Shown: in pieces, positions 49,406 through 59,468 of the stretch
How the letters are laid out: each line of letters begins with the position of its first letter
How positions within the stretch are numbered: the stretch's first letter is position 1
DNA from: Plantago elongata
Taxonomy: Eukaryota; Streptophyta; Magnoliopsida; Lamiales; Plantaginaceae
Assembly: GCA_036897095.1 (NCBI GenBank)
Contig: JAYMSP010000301.1
Coordinates: 1 to 59,468 of the forward strand
DNA length: 59,468 bases
Reading direction: 5' to 3'
Program-made: the position numbers and the translations under genes
The notes under the pieces: generated by a model
Database searches by the model: none
What the model was told of the DNA's origin: nothing
The model's input: the letters and a program-made list of their open reading frames with translations, nothing else

Positions 49406-50181
49406 TTAACCGGTGCACCATTTGAGAGACCAATGCCAATGCCGTTCAAGAATGGGATCTTTTTCTTCTCAGATTCATTGAGAGAGCATGAAAAGGTCCC
49501 TGGAAGTAGATTTAGAAAAAAAGAACCTTGGCGATTTATTCCGCTTCTGATTAGAGAAACCCAGCCTTGATTAATGACAGGCGGAGGTTTTAATTTTAGT
49601 TAGAAAGAAAGGTACCTATATTATGCATCTAGAGTTCTGTAAATGTATATGCCTGTAAAGTTGTCTGCCTGTCGATGTTACAATGATATTTCATGAATGA
49701 AGCTAATGTGGTGGTGCTAGGAAATAACTTTCAGTTTTAGCTTACAGACTACCCCCTGGTCCTTAAAGCAAGAGGGGATTTTAATGTGTTTCCTCCGGTG
49801 ATGCGCCTTGTTAGAGCCGGTGAATCTCATGAGGATTTTATGGTTTTTCACGTGTGGAAATGCAGAAGCGAAATGCCTACATGATGATGTCGGGGCAGTT
49901 AATTTATATCGCAGTTCCACAGTTTGTTGAATAAAAGCAGTGATTGAAACTCTGAGATTGATAACAGTATCATATGAAGGAACTTGAGACCTGAGAAGCT
50001 ACTCAACAACACTAGATCCCCTTTTTATTGATATAAAATGTTACAATCTGAAATGTTCTTTCTTTAAGTATCCTTCCTAGCACAGTCAAATAGTATCAAA
50101 CTAGATTTTGAGCTGTATCGACTAATAAAGTAATAATGACTGGCCACATGGAGCCCTGTTCGGGTCATATTCCAGAAGAAT
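49406..50181. other. Intergenic between convergent genes
   Basis: 3' UTRs of the RING gene (+) and the nuclease gene (-) share this stretch. No gene or repeat was recognised. Confidence 0.55.
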
Positions 50182-53100
50182 TCATGCTGCTGCGGAGTAC
50201 GAGTCCGGTGAAAATATACTGTTCAGAATAGCTGCCAACCGAACTCCGCCCTGAGCCAATCTCTTTTCGACAATTGGCAGCCTAGAGAGGAAGTAATCAT
50301 CTGCAGAGTAGGGAAACACTTTCACTATCATTTTGTAATGACCACTCTTAAGATATAATGATTCAATGGAAGAGGATGTGGAAGGTCACAGTTTGTGCCT
50401 TCGGACCCGGGATTTGTTTTCACATGAGATGATGACAATGATGGCATGACCATATTTACTCAACTGAATATCTAATGATTCTATAAGACTAAAGTCAATT
50501 CCTAATGAGTCATGAGCACTAGGGCCATCATACATGAGGGAAGAACATGCTTTCTACCTGAAGAATGTGGTCATTTGTAATCCACCTAGATGGATATCAT
50601 GCTCAGGTGTGAGAAATATTTTATTACAGCACTGTAACTGTATTGAAAAAAAAAATGTAGCAAGGACTGTACCTCCCAGTGTAGTTCCTGGAGTGGCGTT
50701 TCTGTAAGCATATTTACATGCTAGATTGATGCTTTCAGAGGCATACCTGAGCAAGCAGCATGCAGTCAAAATCACATTCAATTAAAACAACACGACATAG
50801 AGTAAGTACTATGCTGCAGCAGCACGTAGACAATGAATCAGCATGCCTAAGGAAGAATTAGAAGAGACATAAGTAATCCTGAATCATATATGTTCTTAGA
50901 TTGTGGTATGTCAGACTCAATGTCCCCTGCAATGTAGGGCCAAAGTGCAACTATTTTTTAATACGGAAATCAATTCAGCGACATCTATAATATATATTTT
51001 GGATGTATTATATGTCACTGGATGGAATGCTCCTCTGAGCTAGGCAATGATATCACCCCATTCCTGGAAGAGTTGAGAACATCTGAGTATTCTCTGCCTG
51101 CCCTAGTATTATTTTCTTCTATTAAGTGATCATGATCCGGCTTTATCTTCACATATAAACATTAACAATCACAGCTAGGAATTCAGTTGATGAAGAGCTG
51201 CACAGTTCGAAAATCTGGTTTATACTTACGGCTCAGGGCAAACAGTTCCATCACAATTTTTCTGAGATGCATCATTAACGAAGTCATCCTGTAGAGTCAG
51301 AGATGAAAGTTACGCGTGCATAAAAAAAGTCTGAAATCGGGAACTAGTAAAATTGGCACAGTGGGGAAATATCAAGACTTTTGTCGAAATTCACATCTCA
51401 GTAGCTCAACACTTAGATCATGAGAGAATCACCGTGATATTTCTCTGAATAGATTGGATCATTGTAGCGAGATCTTTATTATAGAATGTCTTCATAGCAG
51501 ATTCAATTATCATAGTGTCCCATACCTGAAATAACACACAGACCAAGGAAAGGCAACATGAATCTAACAGATACTTCCATTTCTCAGAATCATAAGATTT
51601 AAGGAGGGAGGCTTTACCTAGAATTTTGAAAAATAAGACCAAAATGAACATCATTGAAAACGTTAGACGAAAATTACAAGTTACTCACATGATGCAAGTT
51701 TGTCTTTCTTCGAAACCAGCGGAGACTAATTGAGTTCCCACCAGCATCACTAGTGAAGCCAACATGCAATGGCTGTCAAGGTGTAAACCACAATCCAGGA
51801 AATATGGAAGTTACAATAGGAGGATGTAACCTTAGAAGCCAAATGTCATTAATGCTGCTCAAGAGATTATTATATTATATAGAAAAATGACAAAATGAAA
51901 TTTTATACTCTTATGCATCGAGATCTACCTATTAGCCTGTTTTAATATGCAATGGAGTTAGGGAAGAACCAATATCCAGAACTTATTGAAATAGTCGAGG
52001 ATAAATTTTAGTATTGCAACGCGTACCCACATCATTTAATAGTTGTGCCAAAAATAACTTTATCAGCAAATAAAGCAAACCTGATGAACATCACCGACAA
52101 AGTGTGAGAGAAACATAAGAGCTTCTGTCAAGTTGGCTGTCATAGGAAGAAAGGGATTAGGAAGTCCCAGTGCACAAGCAGTGAAAAGTTGATATTTGCT
52201 TACACTTTGCTACTGATAGATCAGGTTTATGATATTGCGATACAAGCTGTGTCGTGTAGTTGTAAATCGCCCCAGTCACGCATCTATCTTTGCGTCCAAC
52301 AGAGTCGTGGCAATCCCCTATTATGAATAAAAAATGATCACTGCAAGTTATGAAAGAGATAATTGTGCATCTCTACAGTAAGTCTTTTCTAAGTATCATC
52401 AAGCAGAGTCACATGACTTACTGCAGTACTCGTAGTTGCACCTGAAATCAGGGGTATCTATGTAATGCAGGGCACTACTCCAGCGATAGTGGAACCTAAT
52501 CTCATCTGGCCAGGAGCATACATTGGCGAGATCACCTTCTGCATGATCTGGAAGCAATTCTTTGATTGCAGCCAAAGCATCTTTTGTGAGATAATTCTGT
52601 CACAACCAAAGGCAATCCCATCAGATTTTCTGCAAGAAACTAGCCATCTAGATAGATTTGAAATATATGCATCAAATTTATGTTTCTGTCTCTTATTCAT
52701 ACAGAATAGCACTAAACAAGTGGAAAGAAAACATACGAGGAGAATACTGATGAATCACATAGTAATGTCTCACTGATATAATCACCATCACTTCCCACTC
52801 AATTCACAAACTTTCTCGGTGTATAAGATTTTTTTAGAATGCTCTCAGACTAGGTAAGTGATGCATGCAAGTGGAAATCAGAAAAAAAAAGTGCCTCAAG
52901 GCAATAGGCCTTATAGATTAAACTCAGAAATCTGAATAGTCAGTGGCTGATTTTGACAAGGGAGCAAACAAGCACAACCTCTTTTGTAGTGTTCTAATAC
53001 AGATTCAGTTCCACGAAAGCTTAAATAAAGCAAGCTCCAGAGAAGTGAAGCAGAACAAATCAAGACACTTTGGACAACATCCCAATTCATTTCACTGCAC

Positions 53101-53426
53101 ATTGAACCTTTACATTCCTTGAAATCGTTCACCAGTCACCACATAATTCGAGACCGATTGTACATAGGTACACTTGTAAGCAAGTTCAGCTATATTTCAC
53201 GATGTTAATTGGTTCAATCAAATTACACAGACATCACCAAAGCATCTAAGCAACAATACACCAAATCCCATCATGATCTTGAAAGATGGAACATATTTAG
53301 CAGGAAAAAGGGGATTTTGTTTACCTCAGCGATCTTGCAAACAGCATAGTGACCTTCTTTACCCCAACCAAGAATTCCCGGTAGTGTCACTGCAAACACA
53401 ATCACCCTCATCCATCCCATCCCCAT
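50182..53426 (-). CDS. S1/P1-type zinc endonuclease (plant ENDO/BFN family), secreted
   Basis: Nine exons in coding order: 53426-53325, 52596-52422, 52317-52204, 52136-52081, 51772-51689, 51525-51433, 51288-51230, 50746-50673 and 50300-50182. They total 876 nt, 291 residues. A 20-residue signal peptide (MGMGWMRVIVFAVTLPGILG) precedes Trp21, the conserved mature N-terminal Trp. All trinuclear-zinc ligands are present: W21, H26, D65 (SWPDEI), H78 (LHYIDTP), H142, D146 and H152 (LSHFVGDVHQPLHVGF), and H176 and D180 (LHHVWD). Conserved Cys pairs (CNYEYCRDCHD) and the NLT and NAT glycosylation sites also fit. The family cleaves single-stranded DNA and RNA in acidic compartments during senescence, nutrient recycling and mismatch cleavage. 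The sequence is nearest the ENDO1/2/4 branch; I cannot choose among them. The exon 6 donor (ACG before GTGATT) is weak. Confidence 0.93.
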
Positions 53427-54129
53427 CTCTGAAGAATATAATCAAACACTTAGCGGGCATATACGAAAAAAGAGAAACCCACAACCAAATATATTAGGCA
53501 TAAAATTAGGTGTAGTACCTGAAATTCTGTGAGTTTGATCAAATGGGAAAGACGGAATTGAAGCTTAAAACCGTTACAAAAGGTGTCGTGTTGCATATGT
53601 AGTTGGTTGAAGTTACGTAAGCTTACAAGAAAGCTTTTGCAGATTTAATGGAGAAACATTTCGCGGTAACATTTGAAGATCATGCGTACAACCTGAGAAT
53701 ACTGTAAAATATGTTTGCGATGTTAAAAGAGTTGGATTTAATTTTTTCATTGGAAGGGGGGAATCATGAATTGATGATAATTAGTCTCATTTGATACGCA
53801 TATTCGTGATTTATTCGAGGACGATATTCTTATACCTTTTTAATATGAGATTAAAATACATTATATTAACATGAAGTTTTTTATAATAAAATAGTAGTTA
53901 TACATGGAGTTTACTAGTACTTTTTAGTTTCTTTTTTTTAGTATCAATGATGTTACATCATTTAATACTAGAAGAGGTTCGAATACTGTTAAATGCTAAA
54001 ATTGCTGGTTAGAACTTGGTTTGTCTTGCATAGTTTTGTACTATATCATTACTTATTCTAGTTCTCTGAGTTCATGTCATATTGTTTCTGAATTCTAATG
54101 GAGAACTTGCTTATTGGTAGGTATGTAAA
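53427..54129. other. Intergenic, upstream of the nuclease gene
   Basis: Should contain the nuclease promoter and leader on the minus strand. AT-rich from about 53720, with no recognised gene or element. Confidence 0.5.
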
Positions 54130-55561
54130 AAAAGGCTAGTAAAATGAAACAGAAGATTGAGTCACTCGCAGATCAGGTACCTGAATAACAAGTAGCTCAG
54201 AACCTCAAGTTTATGAGTTGTCATCAGGGGATGAGGATTGCTCGAAAGGAATGACAAGTATGACATCTTGTGACTGAGATACACTACATATTCTTTAAGT
54301 ATGGCGTATTTTGTTTCTGAGTTTTGAGATGCATTACGTATTCCTTGTGCTTTTTGCTTGAATGTGTTTTCTGATGTATATTGGATTATATTCCAGGTCA
54401 GTTCTTTCAACTTGCAAGTGTCTCATGATGTAAGTTCATCTTCTTTAAATCACAGAACCAGTTCTCTACTGATATTAAAGTCTTTTCTTGGTAAAACAAT
54501 CTGCAAGTGCACAGCTTGCCTTTCCAGAAGTAGTATATATGTAGATTGTTTCTAAAGGAATTAGAACTGGTATAAATCAATAACTTCTGGGTGAGCTTAA
54601 CAAGGTAGCTTTCAGTTAAATACAGTTAATCTGAAGAATTATGAATCTACTCGTTTATTTGTATACGGCTCGCAATGTAGTCACTATTTCTGAACTTCCG
54701 TCTGTGTTCAGTGCTGTCTGCAGTTGAGCTTTAGAAATCTGTTCCTTGAACTTTTCCTTAACTGGGTTAAAATCTGTTTTTATTCAGAATGGATCGTGCA
54801 ATGTCACCAGAGCAGACCTGGGTCTAAGGTCCTGCAGGAAAGAATTGATGACTTCATAATGGCTCATGAGGCACGAGAAGAGCAGGTTAGCTAGCACGGT
54901 TATGCTCTGCAGTACCCTTAACTAAACTTTCACGAATCATAGTATCCAAATTAAAATTTTACTGCTTTTGGTTGGAATATAATCGTCATGCATTACTTAA
55001 TATACTTGTATGTATAAGTGCTGAGCAAGAGCTCCAATTGCATTATATCTTCCAGATATTGATTTTTCACAACACATTCCTTTATGTTCTCAATAACAGT
55101 AAGCAGTAAGGCCTTACATCAATATTTTACTTTTGTTGCTGATTGATGTAGGCAAGAGAGGAGCGGGAAGCTGAGGCTAGAAAAGATGGATTTACGGTTG
55201 TTGTACATCATAGGGGGAGGAAGAAGACAAATGACGCTGGAATTGGGATTGATGTGGGTTCTGTTGCCCCAGCTGTTGTTCTTGGCAATTTGGCTAAAAA
55301 GAAAAAGAAAGATGTTGGTCTAGGTTTCTATCGGTTTCACAAAAGAGAAGCAGAGAGAAGTGGTATGTAACCTCGTTCCGTTTTCTCATTTCAGTTCTGG
55401 TCCAATTCAATAAATCTTCTTCTGAAACATCTTTGAACTTGTGCTGGTATGCAGAGGTTATGATGTTGCAGAGCAAATTCAAGAAGGATAAAAGGCGGAT
55501 CCACCAAGAGAGCTGCAAGAAAATTCCGTCCCTATTAATTTTCACTTGTTCAGTTTCTTGA
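54130..55561 (+). pseudogene. Decayed RRP7-like (rRNA-processing protein 7) copy
   Basis: Exon-like blocks with intact GT-AG borders at about 54197-54257 (EPQVYELSSGDEDCSKGM), 54788-54885 (HQSRPGSKVLQERIDDFIMA), 55152-55362 (DGFTVVVHHRGRRK, NLAKKKKKDVGLGFYRFHKR) and 55455-55561 (EVMMLQSKFKKDKRRIHQ). This is the C-terminal half of the plant RRP7 homologue, a nucleolar factor for 18S rRNA maturation. Upstream sequence (SKMKQKIESLADQVPE) runs into a TAA and a different frame, no further 5' exons are visible, and near 55507 the frame shifts. The usual RAARKFRPY-type end is readable only in the neighbouring frame, so the protein ends in unrelated residues. Retained introns indicate a genomic duplication, not a retrocopy. 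A functional short isoform starting internally is not excluded. Confidence 0.68.
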
Positions 55562-56128
55562 GGCAGATGATTTTTCATCATAGTAGTTAGACGCAGTGGT
55601 CAAATTAGATGTTCGATTATCGTTCTTGAACATGTGTATCAATTGAGCCTACATGTTTGGATGTCCTCATCAAATTCAAATGCCTACATATGTTCAGTTA
55701 CATATATAAGAAAATTCATTATTTGGAACAGATCTACTCTCAGTTATATTATGATTTCTGAAATCTCAACAAATGAAGTTTTCCCTTTCGCTCTGATTCT
55801 CATGTCCACATCTTACAATTTGCTCAACATCCAATCTTCTCCGAGAACAAAAGATCTAGCAGGCCAGCAACATTAGAACACAGGTTCTCACAAAATGCTC
55901 GAAAACAGATTGATATATAGTATACATAACAGTATGAAAATATAAGGATTTACGAACGCAGCAAAGTATTTCAATTAAGGAAAGACAAACATGGAACTGA
56001 ACGAGAGAGCACCAGCAAGAGCAGGCTTTGTTCGTTTACATCATGATATAGAAACATCAAATGCCACTGAAAAAGTGTGCTTCAGAAATTAGAAATGATA
56101 TATAAATCACTCCAGGAAAAAAAAAAAA
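55562..56128. other. Intergenic, 3' flank of the SAM decarboxylase gene
   Basis: Contains the 3' UTR of the minus-strand SAM decarboxylase gene (lower-coordinate side) and the 3' flank of the RRP7-like relic. No gene was recognised. Confidence 0.55.
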
Positions 56129-57223
56129 CTAATACTTATTATTAGCTTCATCATCCTCACTTCCCTCACTTTCGGTATCACTCCAGCAGTAATACAGAGT
56201 CGAGGTGGGCGAACCACATCCCTTCAGGCTGGCAAAGTTGCTATACATGACAGATCCTCCATCAACAAGAACTTCATTGCATTGTTCTCCACAAGTGTAG
56301 CCCTTTACCTGCAGCGCAAAATCCGAAGCAATAGCAGCTGTAGAATGCAAAGCCACAGAAAACTTTGACGGTTCAAAGCAAGCCAGAACCCTCTCTAGCA
56401 GTAGTGTCAGATCCACTACTTTAAAGTCATAACCAACCGCTTCAAAACTCGCATAACTGAATCCATCTTCAGGTGTGATGTGAATAGTTGAAATAGCACT
56501 CCCTTCTATGGCATTCATGGAGTAGCCACAAGGGTCGAAGTCAAAATCACAGATATCAGATTTTGGAAGGATTTTCCTGATTCCAGAGACTTCGGTCATG
56601 ATAGATGCTGAGCTTGATTGACTCTTGAAAAACACCGAGGCTTTCCTTTGGTCCAAGTTGGTCATGCACACCTCAAGAGTGTAAACAGGATCCAAAGTGG
56701 TGATTGTATCATTGGCACAAGCAGAGTAAACATGCCATTTTTCAAGTTCATTAGCATCACCCATCTCATATGCTTCGCTGGTAAGACCAAGTTCAGAAAA
56801 GTGGCTGTCCAGAACATATACTTCTTCAGAGAAGCTACGGTGAGGAAATGGCTGAGCGCCTGGAAAGATGAAGCTTCCACGGGTATATCGAACTGAACTC
56901 ACAGTAAGTCCAAGAGAGGCGGCCAAACTAAGAATTGGCGGGATTGAGAGTAGTAGTTTGGTGGTCCCACACGTTTTCAGTATCATCTTGTATGGGTACA
57001 CAAAGCAGCTAGATTCAGATAAGACATAGGAATCAACATCATCATTCGTCAAAGAGGATACTATGGTGCATTGGGCTGCATCTAGTATTTCATCCAATTG
57101 GCCTTTGGACAGAGATCGAAGTCCAAGGCCTGAATGACTAGCAAAAGTTCTAGGCTCGTAAAATGAAATCTCAAGCCTTTTCTCGTAACCTTCAAAACCG
57201 ATAGCAGAGACTGGGGAATCCAT
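56129..57223 (-). CDS. SAMDC: S-adenosylmethionine decarboxylase proenzyme (AdoMetDC)
   Basis: Intronless main frame of 364 residues, the usual plant length, starting at the ATG complementary to 57221-57223. AdoMetDC makes decarboxylated SAM, the aminopropyl donor for spermidine and spermine synthesis, using a pyruvoyl cofactor formed by self-cleavage. The cleavage site is present in [14 protein letters not shown]: Glu70-Ser71, with Ser71 becoming the pyruvoyl group of the alpha chain. Catalytic Cys85 lies in [10 protein letters not shown], preceded by conserved N-terminal residues ([11 protein letters not shown]). The [16 protein letters not shown] segment and the [19 protein letters not shown] block are also family landmarks. 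The tail is acidic. The leader carries two conserved uORFs and at least two introns, so translation is very likely polyamine-controlled. Confidence 0.96.
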   Translation of the reverse strand: MDSPVSAIGFEGYEKRLEISFYEPRTFASHSGLGLRSLSKGQLDEILDAAQCTIVSSLTNDDVDSYVLSESSCFVYPYKMILKTCGTTKLLLSIPPILSLAASLGLTVSSVRYTRGSFIFPGAQPFPHRSFSEEVYVLDSHFSELGLTSEAYEMGDANELEKWHVYSACANDTITTLDPVYTLEVCMTNLDQRKASVFFKSQSSSASIMTEVSGIRKILPKSDICDFDFDPCGYSMNAIEGSAISTIHITPEDGFSYASFEAVGYDFKVVDLTLLLERVLACFEPSKFSVALHSTAAIASDFALQVKGYTCGEQCNEVLVDGGSVMYSNFASLKGCGSPTSTLYYCWSDTESEGSEDDEANNKY

Positions 57224-57371
57224 TATGACTAGGGAAGACTGGAAGAGTACTAGGGAGATAAATTCTAAGCAAAAATAACAAGGAATTTGAAAGACTGAAA
57301 AAAATAAGAGAGTAGAGATTGAAGTTTGAGAGAGAAATTTTCTAAACTACTGGATACGGTATTAGCAAATC

Positions 57372-57530
57372 TCAGGAAGGTTTACGAGCGCAGTTGGAGT
57401 ATGCAGCAGATTTGAATTTCTTAATTCCTCCGGCAGGTCGAACGTCTTCAATGCTGTATCCTAGGGGAGCTTCGTACATTAACGATATACTACTACTACT
57501 AGATTTCTTTTTCCCACCCGCAGAATTCAT
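57372..57530 (-). CDS. Conserved small uORF peptide of the SAM decarboxylase leader
   Basis: A 52-residue upstream frame beginning MNSAGGKKKSSSSS and ending GGIKKFKSAAYSNCARKPS, closely matching the conserved uORF peptide of plant SAMDC mRNAs. Its stop lies 148 bases before the main ATG in the same leader exon. In characterised plants this peptide represses translation of the main frame when polyamines are high, by stalling ribosomes. Its start shares one base with the stop of the tiny uORF at 57530-57538. The strong peptide conservation is itself evidence that the transcript and regulation are real. Confidence 0.93.
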   Translation of the reverse strand: MNSAGGKKKSSSSSISLMYEAPLGYSIEDVRPAGGIKKFKSAAYSNCARKPS

Positions 57531-57538
57531 TATTTCAT
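57530..57538 (-). promoter_or_regulatory. Tiny uORF (ATG AAA TAA) overlapping the small uORF by one base
   Basis: The minus strand reads ATGAAATAATG: the final A of the tiny uORF stop is the first base of the small-uORF ATG. This one-base overlap is the known plant SAMDC arrangement, in which the tiny uORF controls how many ribosomes start on the inhibitory small uORF and so sets polyamine sensitivity. Confidence 0.92.
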
Positions 57539-57547
57539 TCAATTGCC

Positions 57548-57973
57548 CTGGCAGCAAAAACAGAACCTTTATCAGACATAATACAGCAATATCATGCAAA
57601 TATAAGAAAATATGGCAAACAGAGATACCAATTGAGAAAACTGAACGAATCAACACAGAACATGACTGTAATATCCAGAAATTAAGAATGACAAATGTCA
57701 CAATCAATCATACTGATCATAAACACGTACCATCCATAAACACGACTAGCGAATCTGGATGCCAAATAGGTAACATAGTAATTTAAATCCAAATCATAAT
57801 AACGACAATACATATTGGTGAAACTTCAATACTCAATTAGGGCTAATAATAAATCAAAATTAGATTTAAAATTCAATATGCCTTCAATCTACACAGAATA
57901 ACAATCGTAATTCGCAACGAAACAGATAAGTAAAAAATCAATTGACTAAAAAGGAAGAAACGTATATACTTAC
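57548..57973 (-). other. SAM decarboxylase leader intron 2
   Basis: Donor AATT|GTAAGTATAT at 57973 and acceptor CTGCCAG ending at 57548 remove 426 bases and join a non-coding leader exon (57974-58058) to the exon carrying both uORFs. Splice-site based. Confidence 0.7.
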
Positions 57974-58266
57974 AATTGCTTATATCATATAGACGACGAT
58001 CTCACACAGATGAAGATTTAGTTTGTTTGCGCAAGCTGTTTTTGAAAATTCGAGATTCCTGAAAAAATCAACAAACAATACATGATCAAAACATACTGAT
58101 CGAAAAGAATAAGATAATCAACCAATCAAGATAAAGAAATTGAAGAATCGAGAAAGAAAAGAGAAACGTACGGAAGAAGAAGGATTGTAATTGTAGAATA
58201 ACAAACCCTAGAAATTGTTGAGCTAATATTTTGCCCGAATGACAGAAATAAGTGATTTATATATAT
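57974..58266 (-). promoter_or_regulatory. SAM decarboxylase promoter core and non-coding leader exons
   Basis: A TATA box (TATATATAAATCAC on the minus strand, about 58253-58266) predicts transcription from about 58225. Leader exon 1 would end at 58172 (CC before GTACGT). Leader exon 2 would run 58058 to 57974 after the acceptor TTTTTTCAG. An extra ATG ATA TAA lies in leader exon 2 at 57980-57988. Exact ends are inferred. Confidence 0.6.
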
Positions 58267-58629
58267 GTTTGAGGAGAAATTCGCGGGTAACCAGAGTCCA
58301 GAGATGGGTTGACGTGTAACCTAATTTACGGAACTGCCCTTGGAAAGTCTTTTAATATTTGAATGGAAGGACGAAAATAGCCCTATAGGTGGAGTGGGCG
58401 TCACGAATGATAACTTGGATGGATAAGTCACCCGGAAGGCCGCCCGGAACGCATGGGACGTGACTCCATACGTTTCATGCCTCTTCTAGTAATATACAAT
58501 TTGACTCTGGAGCCTGGACGGAATCGGATCGGATTGAATTTGTAAATATGTTTAGTAAAATATTTATTATTTACTTAGATTATATTCTATTCAATTAAAT
58601 TGAATTTAACTGAACTAGACAGACCTTAA
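58267..58629. other. Intergenic between the SAM decarboxylase promoter and the satellite
   Basis: Distal upstream region of SAM decarboxylase. A stretch of AATTGAATTTAACTGAACT words near 58590-58618 resembles dispersed repeats near 13985 and 35777. No gene. Confidence 0.45.
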
Positions 58630-59468
58630 AAAGTTTTTGTGAGGGGGTAATGAGATACCTACCCCATCCACCTGACCTTAAAAGTTTGTGAAAATATGTG
58701 AAAAATTATGTTAGCGAAGCATAAAAAATTACCCCGGTAGGGGGTACCCCCATCCCAACAACAAAAGTTTATGCAAAAATATGTGAAATTTTATTTTTGG
58801 GAATGAAAATATTTTCTTTCATGTAGGGTACCTCCCCTCCCAATATACATGTACGGATTGGGTACACCCGTGCCCCTCCAAAACTCACCATGCTCAAAAT
58901 CCGACCCACACTATGACCCGAAATGAACCCAACCAATAAAGAAACTAATTTAAATTTTGATCCGTACACAAAGGGACACATAACCCGCCTAAAATCCTAA
59001 ATGACCCAAGTATTTTTCAAAGGGCCTTGTACCTACCCCTCCTCCGCCGACCATAAAAAACATTGTGAAAATATGTTAAAAATTAAGTTAGCGAAAAAGA
59101 AAAAATCGCCTTGATAGGGGTACACCATCCCCACCAACAAAAGTTTATGCAAAAATATGTGCAGAATTATTTTCATTAAAGGAAACATATTCTCCCATAT
59201 AGGGTGCCTCCCCCACCTCAATATACATGAACGGATTACATAACCCCTGCGCGTTTAAAATTCGTCATGCCCAAAATCTGACATGCACTAAGACCCATTA
59301 TGGCCAATATTTGAATTTGACCCATACACAAGTTTGACACACAATTCGCCTAAAATTCAAAATGGCGAAGTTTTGTCATTGTAGGGTGGTACTTACCCCC
59401 TCCACCCGATCATTAATACAATTGTGAAAATATATGAGAATTTATGTTAGCGAAATATACAAAATTAC
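58630..59468. repeat. Tandem repeat of about 360-375 bp, continuing beyond the window
   Basis: Two full units and the start of a third are visible. The anchor GTTAGCGAA occurs at 58711, 59087 and 59446, giving spacings of 376 and 359. Other shared words recur in the same order: CAAAAGTTTATGCAAAAATATGTG (given here in part as CAAAAGTTTATGCA), ATATACATG followed by ACGGATT, CGCCTAAAAT, and a CTACCCC-rich unit start. The units are clearly diverged, which suggests an old satellite or array edge. Open frames inside it are incidental. Confidence 0.8.

Noticed and set aside
57394..57786. 130-codon plus-strand open frame opposite the SAM decarboxylase leader
   Set aside because: It is the antisense shadow of the conserved uORF and the adjoining leader intron.

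Overview
This window is nuclear DNA from a flowering plant, almost certainly a eudicot. The evidence is AT-rich intergenic DNA, genes split by many short AT/U-rich GT-AG introns, plant-specific families (SCAMP, DUF707, AIRP2-type RING, plant S1/P1 nuclease), and a plant S-adenosylmethionine decarboxylase gene with the classic tiny/small uORF pair in its leader. I cannot name the species.

Layout, left to right. 1787-5086 (+): a six-exon GID8 homologue of the GID/CTLH ubiquitin-ligase complex. 5766-6020 (-): a small single-exon plant protein. 7071-8159 (+): an intronless kelch-repeat protein without an F-box. 10352-11952 (+): a two-exon single-pass membrane protein. 13290-13646 (-): a small protein with an N-terminal MGGC acylation motif. 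14821-16253 (-): a four-exon 2-oxoglutarate/Fe(II) dioxygenase. 16.3-23.4 kb: gene-poor, AT-rich DNA with worn repeats. 25005-29669 (+): a 14-coding-exon DUF707 protein behind a long leader intron. 31590-37105 (+): a 13-exon SCAMP whose introns carry a complete tRNA-type SINE, a Stowaway MITE and a 20-base poly-C run. 38.6-46.2 kb: a transposon-derived block with two related ~1.8-2.0 kb elements built around degenerate ~90-bp arrays, an RNase H relic, a small element with an internal array, and a 422-bp hAT-like element. 46541-49405 (+): an AIRP2-like RING E3 ligase whose last intron holds an antisense initiator tRNA-Met gene or recent pseudogene. 50182-53426 (-): a nine-exon S1/P1-type nuclease. 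About 54.1-55.6 kb (+): a decayed RRP7-like copy. 56129-57223 (-): SAM decarboxylase with its leader uORFs at 57372-57538. 58.63 kb to the end: a ~360-375-bp tandem repeat running off the window.

The genes do not form a pathway; this is ordinary plant gene order. The gene models were assembled by eye from splice sites, reading phase and recognised protein families. For each multi-exon gene the coding exons add up to an open frame. I see no obviously new multi-gene system. The items most worth checking are the SAM decarboxylase leader (including a possible third mini-uORF), the intronic tRNA-iMet, the SINE with its perfect target-site duplication, the array-bearing elements, the RRP7 pseudogene and the terminal satellite.
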